From the NCBI RefSeq assembly GCF_026151335.1, contig NZ_JAMQPP010000002.1: a stretch of DNA of 64,000 bases; one strand, written 5' to 3'. The translations under genes were made by a program, and so were the position numbers. Of the stretch, positions 26,996 to 35,350 are shown piece by piece (within the stretch, counting starts at the first letter, position 1; each line of letters starts with the position of its first letter). This DNA comes from Leptospira_A soteropolitanensis. Lineage in GTDB: Bacteria; Spirochaetota; Leptospiria; Leptospirales; Leptospiraceae. The notes under the pieces are model-generated. The model was not told where the DNA came from and did no database searches. It saw only the letters and a list, made by a program, of their open reading frames with translations.

Positions 26996-27987
26996 AAGGC
27001 ACTGTGATCCTCGCTTGCGATGTATATGATGCGAACACCCCCGAATTTTCTCAGGAATGGGAATCGGAAGAATCCATACAAAAGATGGAACAAACCATCC
27101 TGGATTTAGGTTATGATGTAGCGGTTTTATCAAACCCAACAGAGATCACTTCTGTTCTCAGTAACATTCCCTTGGATGAGAGACGTAATTGGATCGTTTG
27201 GAATCTTGTGGAAGGATACCAGTCCCCAAACAGAGAAGCTTACATACCGGCGTTATGCGAATATTTAGCCGTGCCTCATACGGGAAGCTCTGCGGCAGTC
27301 CAAACTCTAACTTTAGATAAATACAAAACGAAACTTTTTTTAAGATCCTTTGGAATTCCCACAGCAGATTCATGGCTTGTGGAAGATAAAAATGAAACAC
27401 CGCAGGGGAACTTTCCCTTATTCGTCAAACCAAATGGAGAAGGTTCAAGTCTTGGTATTAACGAAAAAAATCTAATTCAGAATATTGCCGAATGGAGGAA
27501 TGTTCTGCCAGCTTTGGTAGAAAAATTCCATTCCGTCATTGCGGAATCCTACCTCTCAGGAAGGGAACTAACGATCGCAGTATTTGGAAACAAGGGTGAG
27601 TATACTACCACAGCCCCAGCCTTTGTTGATTATCCAGGTTCTGTTTACAGTGATCTTGTCAAATCCAAAGAAAACTTTGTTGAATCATTGGATTTTACTG
27701 TGCCAAAAGATTTGTCTGAGTCTCTAATAACCTATGCATTGAAAATTGCGAGTTTACTCGGAAGTTCTGGTTATATTCGGATCGATTTTAAATTGGAAAA
27801 AGATCTGCCATATCTTTTGGAAGTTAATGCCACACCGGGTTTTTCTTCTGTCTATTCCACCTTGCCATTGTTATGGGAAAAAAGTGGTAAAACTTACTCT
27901 GAACTACTAAGTTATGTTTTGGATTTAGGATTTCAGGAATATAAACACCATCATCGTTATCAATATGCAAAGGATAAAAACCTATGA
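26992..27987 (+). CDS. ATP-grasp ligase related to D-Ala-D-Ala ligase
   Basis: 331 residues. The ATP-grasp core is complete: FVKPNGEGSSLGI, YLSGRELTIAV and RIDF...LLEVNATPGFSS, which supply ATP and Mg2+ ligands. The middle segment WNLVEGYQSPNREAYIPALCE and PHTGSS resembles Ddl. The N-terminus lacks the GGxSxEHxxS motif of true Ddl, which helps bind the first D-alanine, so the substrate is probably different. Its ATG overlaps the KamA stop and its stop overlaps the next ATG (both ATGA), implying coupled translation. Likely joins a carboxylate to an amine made in the same pathway; this is inference. Confidence 0.82.
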   Translation: MKGTVILACDVYDANTPEFSQEWESEESIQKMEQTILDLGYDVAVLSNPTEITSVLSNIPLDERRNWIVWNLVEGYQSPNREAYIPALCEYLAVPHTGSSAAVQTLTLDKYKTKLFLRSFGIPTADSWLVEDKNETPQGNFPLFVKPNGEGSSLGINEKNLIQNIAEWRNVLPALVEKFHSVIAESYLSGRELTIAVFGNKGEYTTTAPAFVDYPGSVYSDLVKSKENFVESLDFTVPKDLSESLITYALKIASLLGSSGYIRIDFKLEKDLPYLLEVNATPGFSSVYSTLPLLWEKSGKTYSELLSYVLDLGFQEYKHHHRYQYAKDKNL

Positions 27988-28661
27988 AAATCGTGGAAAC
28001 TTTAAAAAAGGATGTAGAATCTCATCCCATCCTTAGATCAAAATGGTTGTTGGAACGTAGTACCTCAATGAGTTTTAATGACTTAATTTTATGGTTAAGC
28101 CAAGAATACTTTGTATCGATTGGCTTTGTGGATTGGTTTTTGTTAGTAGCTGCCAAAACAAGAAACCAAAATGCAAAAATTGTTCTTGTGGAAAATATTT
28201 GGGGAGAACTTGGAGAGGGAAATATCGCAGACACCCATGTTTCGATTCTCATAGAATTTTTAACAAAACTTAACTTTGATTTTACAAACCATACAATTTT
28301 GCCAGAAACAAAAACTTATTTGGATAAAATGGAGTCCATCATTGCAAAAGGATTTTTTTATGGGCTTGGGGCGCTCGGGCCGGCAAATGAATACCTTTTG
28401 AAATTAGAATATTCGCAGATCTCTGAAGCATATAAAAAACTAAAAACAGAAATGGTACTTCCCGAAGGTAAATTTTTCCAGGTAAATTTGGAAGCGGATG
28501 AAGGCCATAGCCAACGTATGTTTGAACTGATTGAAGAAACTGCAATCACAGACGAAGCAAAGAACCAAGTGATCGAAGGTAATCAACTGGCCCTTTTGGC
28601 AAGGGAAGAATTTTACAAAGGACTCTCTCGTTTGGATGAGGAACACCTTACAAAAGTTTAG
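27984..28661 (+). CDS. Haem-oxygenase-like putative diiron enzyme (TenA/PqqC/HDO fold)
   Basis: A 225-residue all-helical protein. E78 and H85 (ELGEGNIADTH), E136 and D172/H175 (EADEGH) fall where haem-oxygenase-like diiron oxidases such as CADD, UndA and BesC place iron ligands. The position matching the other histidine of the last helix is N168, so the site may be incomplete. Known enzymes of this fold carry out oxidative cleavage or N-oxygenation of amino and fatty acids. Third gene of the KamA cassette. The alternatives are a TenA-like hydrolase or a non-catalytic relative. The last 14 bases overlap the convergent DCC gene. Confidence 0.7.
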   Translation: MKIVETLKKDVESHPILRSKWLLERSTSMSFNDLILWLSQEYFVSIGFVDWFLLVAAKTRNQNAKIVLVENIWGELGEGNIADTHVSILIEFLTKLNFDFTNHTILPETKTYLDKMESIIAKGFFYGLGALGPANEYLLKLEYSQISEAYKKLKTEMVLPEGKFFQVNLEADEGHSQRMFELIEETAITDEAKNQVIEGNQLALLAREEFYKGLSRLDEEHLTKV

Positions 28662-29001
28662 TTCGGAAACGTTTCAAAAAAAACATAACCCCCATTCCGA
28701 AAAATGGAACTAGGGGCAAATACAAAAGGAAACTGAAGTATTTGTATTTGTCCATTTTCCAAAAAAGTTGCCTTACGGCAAAGAACCCTGGATATCGATT
28801 TCCTGATTCGATGAGTTGGACTTCCCCCGCACATAAGGTTTTGTTTAGTTGTTTATGAAGGGACTGAAGTTCTTCGTCTGTGAGCTTATGAAAGGAAATA
28901 ATGTCAACTTGATCTTTTGTTTTTTCTCGAATGGATTTTGCCAGTCGGGTACAAAACTCACAGTTCCCATCATAAACTAAGACTGAATTTTTAGATAACA
29001 T
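28648..29001 (-). CDS. DCC family thiol-disulfide oxidoreductase-like protein (DUF393)
   Basis: 117 residues with the family opening VLVYDGNCEFCTRLAKSI, whose CxxC is thioredoxin-like, followed by the typical ISFHKLTDEEL region, GEVQLIE and a C-terminal hydrophobic stretch (about 88-107) that may associate with the membrane. The family is widespread and its reaction is not established. It is convergent with the KamA cassette and 10 bases downstream of the NAGS-like gene, with which it may be co-transcribed. Confidence 0.85.
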   Translation of the reverse strand: MLSKNSVLVYDGNCEFCTRLAKSIREKTKDQVDIISFHKLTDEELQSLHKQLNKTLCAGEVQLIESGNRYPGFFAVRQLFWKMDKYKYFSFLLYLPLVPFFGMGVMFFLKRFRTKLL

Positions 29002-29011
29002 TGGTTTTGGA

Positions 29012-30157
29012 TTACTTTGGATAAAAATCTTCCGGTTGCGATTTTAATATTTGGATGGTCGCAGGAATGAGTGATTGGTCCAGTCCCAACCAATAATAAT
29101 ACCAACTTTCATCCTTTTCAATGCCTTGTGCGACAGACATATACCATTTGTTAATATTATTGTCTGGTTTGCTTCGCCAAAACAGTGGTCGGCAATGTTC
29201 TAAGATTTGATCCCAGATATCGCGACCTACACCTGCACCTCTTGCCACACCATTCACTGCAAATTTAGAAAGCAAATACCCATGTTTTGTTTTTTGCATC
29301 CAAGCGCAGGCTCTGTATGACTCTTCTAAAAATAAAACATCAAATTTAGTTTTGTAAAATTCTGGTTTTAAAGGTTTACCAAATGATTCTTCAATGAGTT
29401 GGAATACTCTTGGCATATCAACGTCCTCAGTAGAATGACAAACCCTGATTTTGTTTTTTCGCTTAACGAGAGTTCCACTTCCTTTGACGGTAAAAAGTTC
29501 TGTGAGTAGAGTGAATGGGGAAGTGAGAACAATGCTAAATTTTGGATCTTCCATTTTGGACAATAAGTCTTCTGAAAGTTGGATGAATTCTTCCTGCGAC
29601 CGAGAAAGTGTCATCCCTTCCGGAAGAGACAAATGAGAATCACTTTGTAAGATAGATTTTACCTTACTTGTATTTGGGTCTTTTAATGGACCATCAATGG
29701 ATACATAAATAACTTTGGAGGAATGCAGGATAGAACGACAACGGTCAATAAGTGCGGAAAGTTTTTCCTTTTCATCATCCCAAAGTAAAATTGGGATTTT
29801 TTTCTGACCGATACTTTTTGTGACTTCTTCTTTTAGAGGTTGGTTTCGATCCACCACTTGGTAGGAGAAACCAAGGCTTCTTTCGCCATCTGCATTCACT
29901 TGTTCCAGTGGGAAAAAAACTTTTAAGTATTGGAAACTATCTATTTCCAAAATGACAAAGGGAAAAAGATCCAGTTGGTAGAGTAGTTTTAGATCTGAAA
30001 ATAAGGCTTCCGAACTATCAAAAATGGTTTCTGAATCCGCATAAAGAATCGCAAACGATTCAGGTGATAGAGATTGGAATTCCTTTAAGAAAAGTAGTCC
30101 ATCTCTTGGATCTCTTGTGATTTCAAAGACCCGACTGAGTACGTCTTTGGATTTCAT
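29012..30157 (-). CDS. N-acetylglutamate synthase-like protein (degenerate kinase plus NAT domain)
   Basis: 381 residues. The C-terminal part (about 250-375) matches the NAT domain of vertebrate-type N-acetylglutamate synthases: SKFAVNGVARGAGVGRDIW (acetyl-CoA loop) and LFWRSKPDNNINKWYM. TSPFTLLTELFTVKGSGTLV just before it is the junction sequence of the same family. The N-terminal 230 residues lie where the amino-acid-kinase domain should be, but I cannot find its glycine motifs. Known role: acetylates glutamate with acetyl-CoA, first step of arginine synthesis. Overlaps the upstream RNA methyltransferase by 4 bases. Confidence 0.75.
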   Translation of the reverse strand: MKSKDVLSRVFEITRDPRDGLLFLKEFQSLSPESFAILYADSETIFDSSEALFSDLKLLYQLDLFPFVILEIDSFQYLKVFFPLEQVNADGERSLGFSYQVVDRNQPLKEEVTKSIGQKKIPILLWDDEKEKLSALIDRCRSILHSSKVIYVSIDGPLKDPNTSKVKSILQSDSHLSLPEGMTLSRSQEEFIQLSEDLLSKMEDPKFSIVLTSPFTLLTELFTVKGSGTLVKRKNKIRVCHSTEDVDMPRVFQLIEESFGKPLKPEFYKTKFDVLFLEESYRACAWMQKTKHGYLLSKFAVNGVARGAGVGRDIWDQILEHCRPLFWRSKPDNNINKWYMSVAQGIEKDESWYYYWLGLDQSLIPATIQILKSQPEDFYPK

Positions 30158-31230
30158 TTCCCCCCTCGGATTTCATAATCAACAATCTTTGCTTTGAGGT
30201 TGGCATGTTTCAAACTTAAATGTGCGTTTTCTTTGAGTCCAAATTTACCAAGCAGAGAGAAATCTCCAGAAAGTACGGTAAACTTCCAACCGCCAAATTC
30301 ATTTTTAATGACCTTTCCAAATTGGAAATACATCTCCTTTAGGTCTTCCATTGGTTTTCCAATCCGATCCCCATAAGGTGGATTGGTAACCACGTGACCT
30401 TTGTCTCCAAATTTGTTTTTGAGATCTAAACAGTTTCCGACTTCAAACGTAACAAAGTCTTCTACCCCAGCTTCGTATGCATTTTCTTTAGCGATGCGAA
30501 CCGCTTCCGGATCTACATCAAATCCAAAAATATGGGGAGATGTCGGTTTTTCCATTTTTCTTTCGGAAAACACATACGTAGGAAATAGGATTTGGAATAC
30601 AGGAGATTCCGCAAAAAGAAATCGATTGATTTCGCCATAGAGCCGTTCCCTGAGAGCCGCTTCGATAAGGATAGTTCCAGATCCGCACATAGGATCCACT
30701 AAGGTATTTCCTTCTTTCCAACCGGAGACTTCGAGCATTGCTTGTGCGATGGGTTCTCTCACAGGCGCAGTCCCAGCAAAGAGCCTATACCCTCGTCTTC
30801 CCACGGGATCACCGGAAAGAGAGATTTCAATGCTAAAGCGGTCTGTATGAGATCTCACAACAATGGTAATGTCTGCCATTCGTTTTTCAATTTCAGGGAG
30901 AGGTACTTTTTTACTTCGTAAACGATCGAGGACTGCATCTTTTGTTCGATGCATGGTGAATTCTGAATTCTTTAATTTATCTTTGGTCTCTGCATCTATT
31001 CGAAAACTCACATCCGGGCCAATGTATTTTTCCCAAGGGAGTTCGTTTGTTTTGGCATAAAATTCATCGTAAGTGTCTGCATTATCATGTAATAACTGTA
31101 AGTTGATCCTTGAGGCAAACTTGGTATGAATGGCAAACTTTATGACATCTTCTTTTTTTCCGGAAAAAAAAACTCCACCTCGGTTGGAACTGGTGATTTT
31201 AAGATGAAACGACTTTAATTCTGATTCCAA
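30154..31230 (-). CDS. THUMP-domain class I RNA methyltransferase (RlmL/RlmK-N type)
   Basis: 358 residues. THUMP-like RNA-binding region (about 1-155) then a Rossmann methyltransferase with DPMCGSGTILIEAAL (SAM motif I), GFDVDPEAVRIAKENA and the catalytic NPPYGDR motif. The family methylates guanosine N2 in 23S rRNA or tRNA. The TTG start is the only one that keeps the THUMP beginning; it lacks a Shine-Dalgarno and sits 2 bases downstream of a hairpin. Its stop overlaps the ATG of the NAGS-like gene (ATGA). Confidence 0.87.
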   Translation of the reverse strand: MESELKSFHLKITSSNRGGVFFSGKKEDVIKFAIHTKFASRINLQLLHDNADTYDEFYAKTNELPWEKYIGPDVSFRIDAETKDKLKNSEFTMHRTKDAVLDRLRSKKVPLPEIEKRMADITIVVRSHTDRFSIEISLSGDPVGRRGYRLFAGTAPVREPIAQAMLEVSGWKEGNTLVDPMCGSGTILIEAALRERLYGEINRFLFAESPVFQILFPTYVFSERKMEKPTSPHIFGFDVDPEAVRIAKENAYEAGVEDFVTFEVGNCLDLKNKFGDKGHVVTNPPYGDRIGKPMEDLKEMYFQFGKVIKNEFGGWKFTVLSGDFSLLGKFGLKENAHLSLKHANLKAKIVDYEIRGGK

Positions 31231-31232
31231 AA

Positions 31233-31253
31233 GCGGAGAGAGTCCCTCTCCGC
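31233..31253 (-). terminator. Hairpin between bfr and the RNA methyltransferase
   Basis: Perfect 8-base arms GCGGAGAG and CTCTCCGC around a 5-base loop, followed on the minus strand by TTTT that includes the first two bases of the TTG start codon. It follows the bfr stop by 30 bases, so it can end the bfr transcript; the T-run is short, so it may be leaky. Confidence 0.6.
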
Positions 31254-31283
31254 AAATCGCATGGTATGTGGGGTGAGTAGGTT

Positions 31284-31760
31284 TTATTCCGAGTCTCCTA
31301 ATTTTTGAGCCAAGTAGTTAGGGAGGCTAATCGAATCGATAATGGATTTTTGTGTTTCAATCCAATCAATGTGTTCTTCTTCAGAAACAAGGATTTTTTC
31401 CAAAAGTTCTCTTGTTCCATTGTCTTTGGCGGCTACGCAGATGTCAATGCCACGGTTGAGTCTTTCTACGGCATTGTATTCTAACTGTAAGTCATGGTCT
31501 AACATCTCAGGAACCGTTTGCCCTACATTGATTTTTAGATACTTTTGTAGGTCAGGAGTTCCATCAAAGAAGAGAATCCTCTCGATGATTTCATCTGCAT
31601 GTTTCATCTCTTCGATGGACTCTTTTCTGAGGTATTCGGCAAGTTCCAAATACCCCCAATTTTTACAGACTTTTGCATGAATAAAATACTGATTGATGGC
31701 TGTGAGTTCTGCTGCTAGAACTTCCGCTAAAATGTCGATTACTTCTTTTTTTCCCTTCAT
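31284..31760 (-). CDS. bfr: Bacterioferritin
   Basis: The ATG at 31760 (GAGG upstream) gives 158 residues, the normal bacterioferritin length; the frame runs on to 31787. All ferroxidase ligands are at their standard numbers: E18, E51, H54, E94, E127 and H130. M52, the haem ligand, is also present. The protein forms a 24-subunit cage that oxidises and stores iron as a ferric mineral. A single-gene unit with its own promoter and a hairpin after it. No bacterioferritin-associated ferredoxin gene is adjacent. Confidence 0.96.
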   Translation of the reverse strand: MKGKKEVIDILAEVLAAELTAINQYFIHAKVCKNWGYLELAEYLRKESIEEMKHADEIIERILFFDGTPDLQKYLKINVGQTVPEMLDHDLQLEYNAVERLNRGIDICVAAKDNGTRELLEKILVSEEEHIDWIETQKSIIDSISLPNYLAQKLGDSE

Positions 31761-31792
31761 ATGGGTAGCCTCATTTTCTCTCTTCAAATGGA

Positions 31793-31821
31793 AAGATAAT
31801 TGGTTTTCATAGAATAGGCAA
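31793..31821 (-). promoter_or_regulatory. Likely promoter of bfr
   Basis: Minus strand: TTGCCT (31821-31816), 17-base spacer, TATCTT (31798-31793); each matches 4 of 6 consensus bases. It lies about 35 bases upstream of the ATG, and nothing resembling a Fur box is obvious. Confidence 0.45.
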
Positions 31822-31838
31822 GCTTAAAGTATATTCTA

Positions 31839-32939
31839 ATGAAGAAAGTTTACATTCACAATCCATCATTGAGTGTATTCGGAAAACACAAAGGATCACA
31901 ACTTGATTTATCCTTTGCGACCGCAAAACAATCTGTACATGAGTTTCAATCTCACAAAATTCAATTCATCATCTACGCAAGTTTTTCACCTGATTCCTAT
32001 AATAAGGAATACCATTTATCTGCAAAACTCCCTGGTTTATTAGGAATTCGCGATGTTTATTCCATACGTATGGAAACTGCCTCTTCTTCAGGCGCTGCTG
32101 CCTTTCAATTGGGGGTGAATTTAATTCTCAGTGGAAGGTTTGACCACGGACTTGTTGTAGCAACGGAACTAATGAGCCAACTCAGCCGAGAAGAGAGTAA
32201 TCTTTTGTTAGGTTCTGTTCTTTCTGAATCACAAAGAGCACTAGGAATGTCTATGGCACAAGGTGGTGCTATGATCACCCGAAAGTATTTAAATGATTAT
32301 GGATACAAAGAAGAAGACCTTTTTGCCATCGCAAAGAAATTACACGACAACGGGTTACTCAATCCAAAAGCACATATCAAAAAGAATTTAAGCCTAGAAG
32401 AATACCAAAACCAAACAAAGATCGCAAGTCCCTTAGGTTTGTATGATATCTCACCACTTTCCGACGGATCGGCAGCCCTCATCCTTTCCAAAGAGCCAAG
32501 TGCCCTCTCAGTCAAAGGGATGGGTTCGGGAACCGCTCCTTTCCTTTCTTCAGCGGATCCCAGTTTTCTTGCCAACCGAATTGCCTTTGAGAAGGCTTAT
32601 GCAGAAGCTGGTGTGGGGCCAAATGATATAGATTTTGCAGAATTACACGATGCGTTTACTCCTTTCGAACTAGTCGGTGCCGAAGATGCAGGTTTTTTCA
32701 AACGAGGAGAGGCCTTATTTCAGGTAAAAGCAGGTCTTACCCATCCCAAGGGCAAAATTCCGATCAATTCCTCTGGTGGACTCAAATCCCGAGGCCATCC
32801 GGTGGGAGCTTCGGGCTTGGCACAAATTGTCGAACTTTGCCGCTTCTTTGAGGAATGGCCGGAAAAGCGGTTGGCAGTAGCGCAAAGTATAGGTGGACTT
32901 GCTACAAACAACTTTGTGTCGATATTAGAAAGAGTCTGA
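31839..32939 (+). CDS. Thiolase-family protein lacking the nucleophilic cysteine
   Basis: 366 residues of the SCP-x/archaeal-type thiolase subfamily: ELHDAFTPFEL (histidine near 270) and GGLKSRGHPVGASG (histidine near 320) are intact. The motif that normally reads EAACASGG is ETASSSGA, so the acyl-accepting cysteine is serine 82. A normal thiolase would claisen-condense or cleave beta-ketoacyl-CoA through that cysteine; here thiolytic activity is doubtful. It may bind acyl-CoA or act as a partner, as cysteine-less thiolase paralogues do in some complexes. Its stop TGA overlaps the next ATG by 1 base. Confidence 0.8.
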   Translation: MKKVYIHNPSLSVFGKHKGSQLDLSFATAKQSVHEFQSHKIQFIIYASFSPDSYNKEYHLSAKLPGLLGIRDVYSIRMETASSSGAAAFQLGVNLILSGRFDHGLVVATELMSQLSREESNLLLGSVLSESQRALGMSMAQGGAMITRKYLNDYGYKEEDLFAIAKKLHDNGLLNPKAHIKKNLSLEEYQNQTKIASPLGLYDISPLSDGSAALILSKEPSALSVKGMGSGTAPFLSSADPSFLANRIAFEKAYAEAGVGPNDIDFAELHDAFTPFELVGAEDAGFFKRGEALFQVKAGLTHPKGKIPINSSGGLKSRGHPVGASGLAQIVELCRFFEEWPEKRLAVAQSIGGLATNNFVSILERV

Positions 32940-34000
32940 TGCCCGAAAAAATACTCATCATCCAAACCGCATTTTTAGGTGACCTGATCCTATCCACGTC
33001 GTTTTTCCATGCGGTCAAAACAGAACATCCCGGAGCGGAAATCCATGTGTTAGTGAATGCTGGTACGGAAACTGTTTTGGATAACAATTCGGATTTAACA
33101 AAGGTTTGGTCACTTGATAAAAAACGAATCAAAAAAAATCCCTTTGCCTTTTTTCATTTTGCCGGATTGTTAAAAAAAGAATCATTTAACAAAGTATATT
33201 CGGCACATTTTTCATTTCGTTCGAGTTTGTTATCATACCTAACAAGGGCTCCGATTCGTATTGGTTATAAAGAATCTGGCTTTTCTTTTTTACACACAAA
33301 GACGGTACAAAGACCAAAACAAGGTCCTCATGAAGTAGAAAAACTATTTTCCCTTTTATTTGAAGAATATGATTATCCTAGTGGAAGGGAAAGAAGACCA
33401 TATCTATTTCCTGGTGCATTCGAGGAAGAATCCTTTTTAAAAGCGAAAAAAGAGATTCTAACCAATGAAGAAGGTTACATTTTAGTGGCTCCTTCTTCAC
33501 TTTGGGAAACCAAACGAATGCCAGAAGAAAAATTTGTCAGTGTCATCACCCAAATCCTTCGCAAACGAAAAGAAACAGTTATTTTAATTGGAAGCAAGGC
33601 AGACTTAGAAATTGAAAATACAATCTTTCGATTAATGAAAACCGAACCTTTGCAGCTTCGCGAGCGAAGTCGTTTGATTTCTTTAGTAGGAAAAACGAAT
33701 TTAAAAGAATTAATGGTTTGGATCCAAAACGCCAAAGCTATTATTTCAAATGACTCGAGCCCCATTCATTTTGCTTCTGCTTTTAATACTCCCACAGTGA
33801 TGCTTTATGGTGCAACGATTCCCGCTTTTGGGTATGGTAGTCTTTCCGATAAACATAAAATTATGGAAGTACAAGGTCTAAATTGTAGGCCTTGCGGAAT
33901 TCATGGCGGTAGAATTTGTCCTGAGGGACACTTCCGTTGTATGATGGACCAAAATCCTGTCCGAATCTTCGAAGCTCTTGAGGAAATCATTAAAATATGA
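32939..34000 (+). CDS. Glycosyltransferase family 9 (heptosyltransferase-like)
   Basis: The ATG at 32939 overlaps the thiolase stop (TGATG); a longer frame back to 32855 is ignored. The 353-residue protein opens KILIIQTAFLGDLILSTSFF, the GT9 donor-loop signature, and later has LVAPSSLWETKRMPEEKF and ISNDSSPIHFASAFNTPTVMLYG, the C-terminal nucleotide-sugar site with SGDT-like geometry. GT9 enzymes such as WaaC and WaaF transfer heptose to the LPS core from ADP-heptose in the cytoplasm. The acceptor here is unknown. Followed by pepP with an ATGA overlap. Confidence 0.9.
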   Translation: MPEKILIIQTAFLGDLILSTSFFHAVKTEHPGAEIHVLVNAGTETVLDNNSDLTKVWSLDKKRIKKNPFAFFHFAGLLKKESFNKVYSAHFSFRSSLLSYLTRAPIRIGYKESGFSFLHTKTVQRPKQGPHEVEKLFSLLFEEYDYPSGRERRPYLFPGAFEEESFLKAKKEILTNEEGYILVAPSSLWETKRMPEEKFVSVITQILRKRKETVILIGSKADLEIENTIFRLMKTEPLQLRERSRLISLVGKTNLKELMVWIQNAKAIISNDSSPIHFASAFNTPTVMLYGATIPAFGYGSLSDKHKIMEVQGLNCRPCGIHGGRICPEGHFRCMMDQNPVRIFEALEEIIKI

Positions 34001-35316
34001 AATTACCTGATAAAAAAACAAAAGAATACAACTCTAAATTATACCGCAGTCGGATAACGAACATTCAGAAAAAGTTAAAAAAAGGGGAAATTTTTTTACT
34101 TTTTGCTGCTAATCATAAAATTAGAAACCGGGATGTAGAATACAAGTTTCGCCAAAATTCTGATTTTTATTACCTAACGGGAATTACAGAAGAAGACTCT
34201 ATCCTTGTCATCACCAAAGATGTTTCAGGTATGTTCTGTTTGCCCAAAGACAAAGAAAAAGAAATTTGGACAGGGATTCGGCTGGGAAAAGAAAAAATCA
34301 AATCCATGTTAGGTTTGGATTTCTCTTATGACTTAAGCGATTGGGAAAAAGAAAGACCTGCCATTCTAATAGGAAACCATACTTTATACTATTTTTTCGG
34401 AGAAAACCCTGACCGTGATCGGGAACTGATTTCGGAATGTAAAAATCTATCTGATCGCGCTAGGGAAGGAAAGTTCGGCCCACATAGAATCGAACACCCA
34501 AATTTTTTACATGAAGAAAGACTAAACAAATCTAAAGAAGAAATAGTTCTCTTAAAAAATGCGGCAGAAATTACGAAACTTGGCCATATGCGCATTATGC
34601 GAGAGAGTAAACCTGGGATGTATGAATATGAATTGGAAGCTCTACTTGATCATGAGTATTTAAAATACGGATCTATTGGCGGAGGATATGGTCATATCGT
34701 CGCAGCAGGAAAAAATGCCTGTATCCTTCATTACGTGGGTAATGATGATATTCTAAAAGATGGGGATTTGGTTCTTGTGGACTCAGGAGCCGAGTGGAAT
34801 TATTATACTGCTGATGTGACTCGTGTTTTTCCAGTGGGGAAAAAATTCACAGAGGTCCAAAAAACAATCTATGAAATTGTTTTATATGCGCAAAAGAATG
34901 CGATCCGTAATTCTATTTCAGGAATTCCTTTCAATGAAGTACATGAAAAAACCGTACGTTTCTTAAGCGATTGCCTAAGAGACATGGGCTTTCTCAAGGG
35001 AAGTTTAGAAGAAATTATCGAAAAGGGCACTTACAGAAAATTTTATATGCACCGGACAGGTCACTATTTGGGGATGGACGTACACGATGTCGGAAGATAT
35101 TTTTTAGAAGGAAAATCTAGACCTCTAAAAGATGGTCAGGTCGTGACTGTAGAACCTGGATTGTATTTTGACCCAATGGATGAATCCATACCCAAAGAAT
35201 TTAGAGGGATAGGAATTCGTATCGAAGATGATATTCTAATCCAAGGAAAAAATCCAGTCAATTTAACCGAATCCATTCCGAAAGAAATTTCTGAAATTGA
35301 AGCATTGAAGAGTTAA
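33997..35316 (+). CDS. pepP: Xaa-Pro aminopeptidase, M24B family
   Basis: 439 residues with the two-part M24 layout: N-terminal domain (about 1-180, FRQNSDFYYLTGI) and a pita-bread catalytic domain. Metal-binding residues are visible in LVDSGAEWNYYTADVTRVFP (two aspartates), HRTGHYLGMDVHD (histidine), VEPGLYF and GIRIEDD (glutamates). It removes an N-terminal residue next to proline, using two divalent metal ions, in the cytoplasm. The ATG overlaps the glycosyltransferase stop by 4 bases. Confidence 0.93.
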   Translation: MKLPDKKTKEYNSKLYRSRITNIQKKLKKGEIFLLFAANHKIRNRDVEYKFRQNSDFYYLTGITEEDSILVITKDVSGMFCLPKDKEKEIWTGIRLGKEKIKSMLGLDFSYDLSDWEKERPAILIGNHTLYYFFGENPDRDRELISECKNLSDRAREGKFGPHRIEHPNFLHEERLNKSKEEIVLLKNAAEITKLGHMRIMRESKPGMYEYELEALLDHEYLKYGSIGGGYGHIVAAGKNACILHYVGNDDILKDGDLVLVDSGAEWNYYTADVTRVFPVGKKFTEVQKTIYEIVLYAQKNAIRNSISGIPFNEVHEKTVRFLSDCLRDMGFLKGSLEEIIEKGTYRKFYMHRTGHYLGMDVHDVGRYFLEGKSRPLKDGQVVTVEPGLYFDPMDESIPKEFRGIGIRIEDDILIQGKNPVNLTESIPKEISEIEALKS

Positions 35317-35350
35317 TGTACTCCAACTTTTTGGTGTTAGTTGTATTTTG

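Noticed and set aside
26992..27987. Calling the ATP-grasp gene ddl
   Set aside because: The core fits the Ddl family, but the N-terminal GGxSxEHxxS motif is missing and the gene is in a KamA operon.
31839..32939. Thiolase as a pseudogene
   Set aside because: The frame is intact, both histidine motifs are conserved and it is coupled to the next gene.
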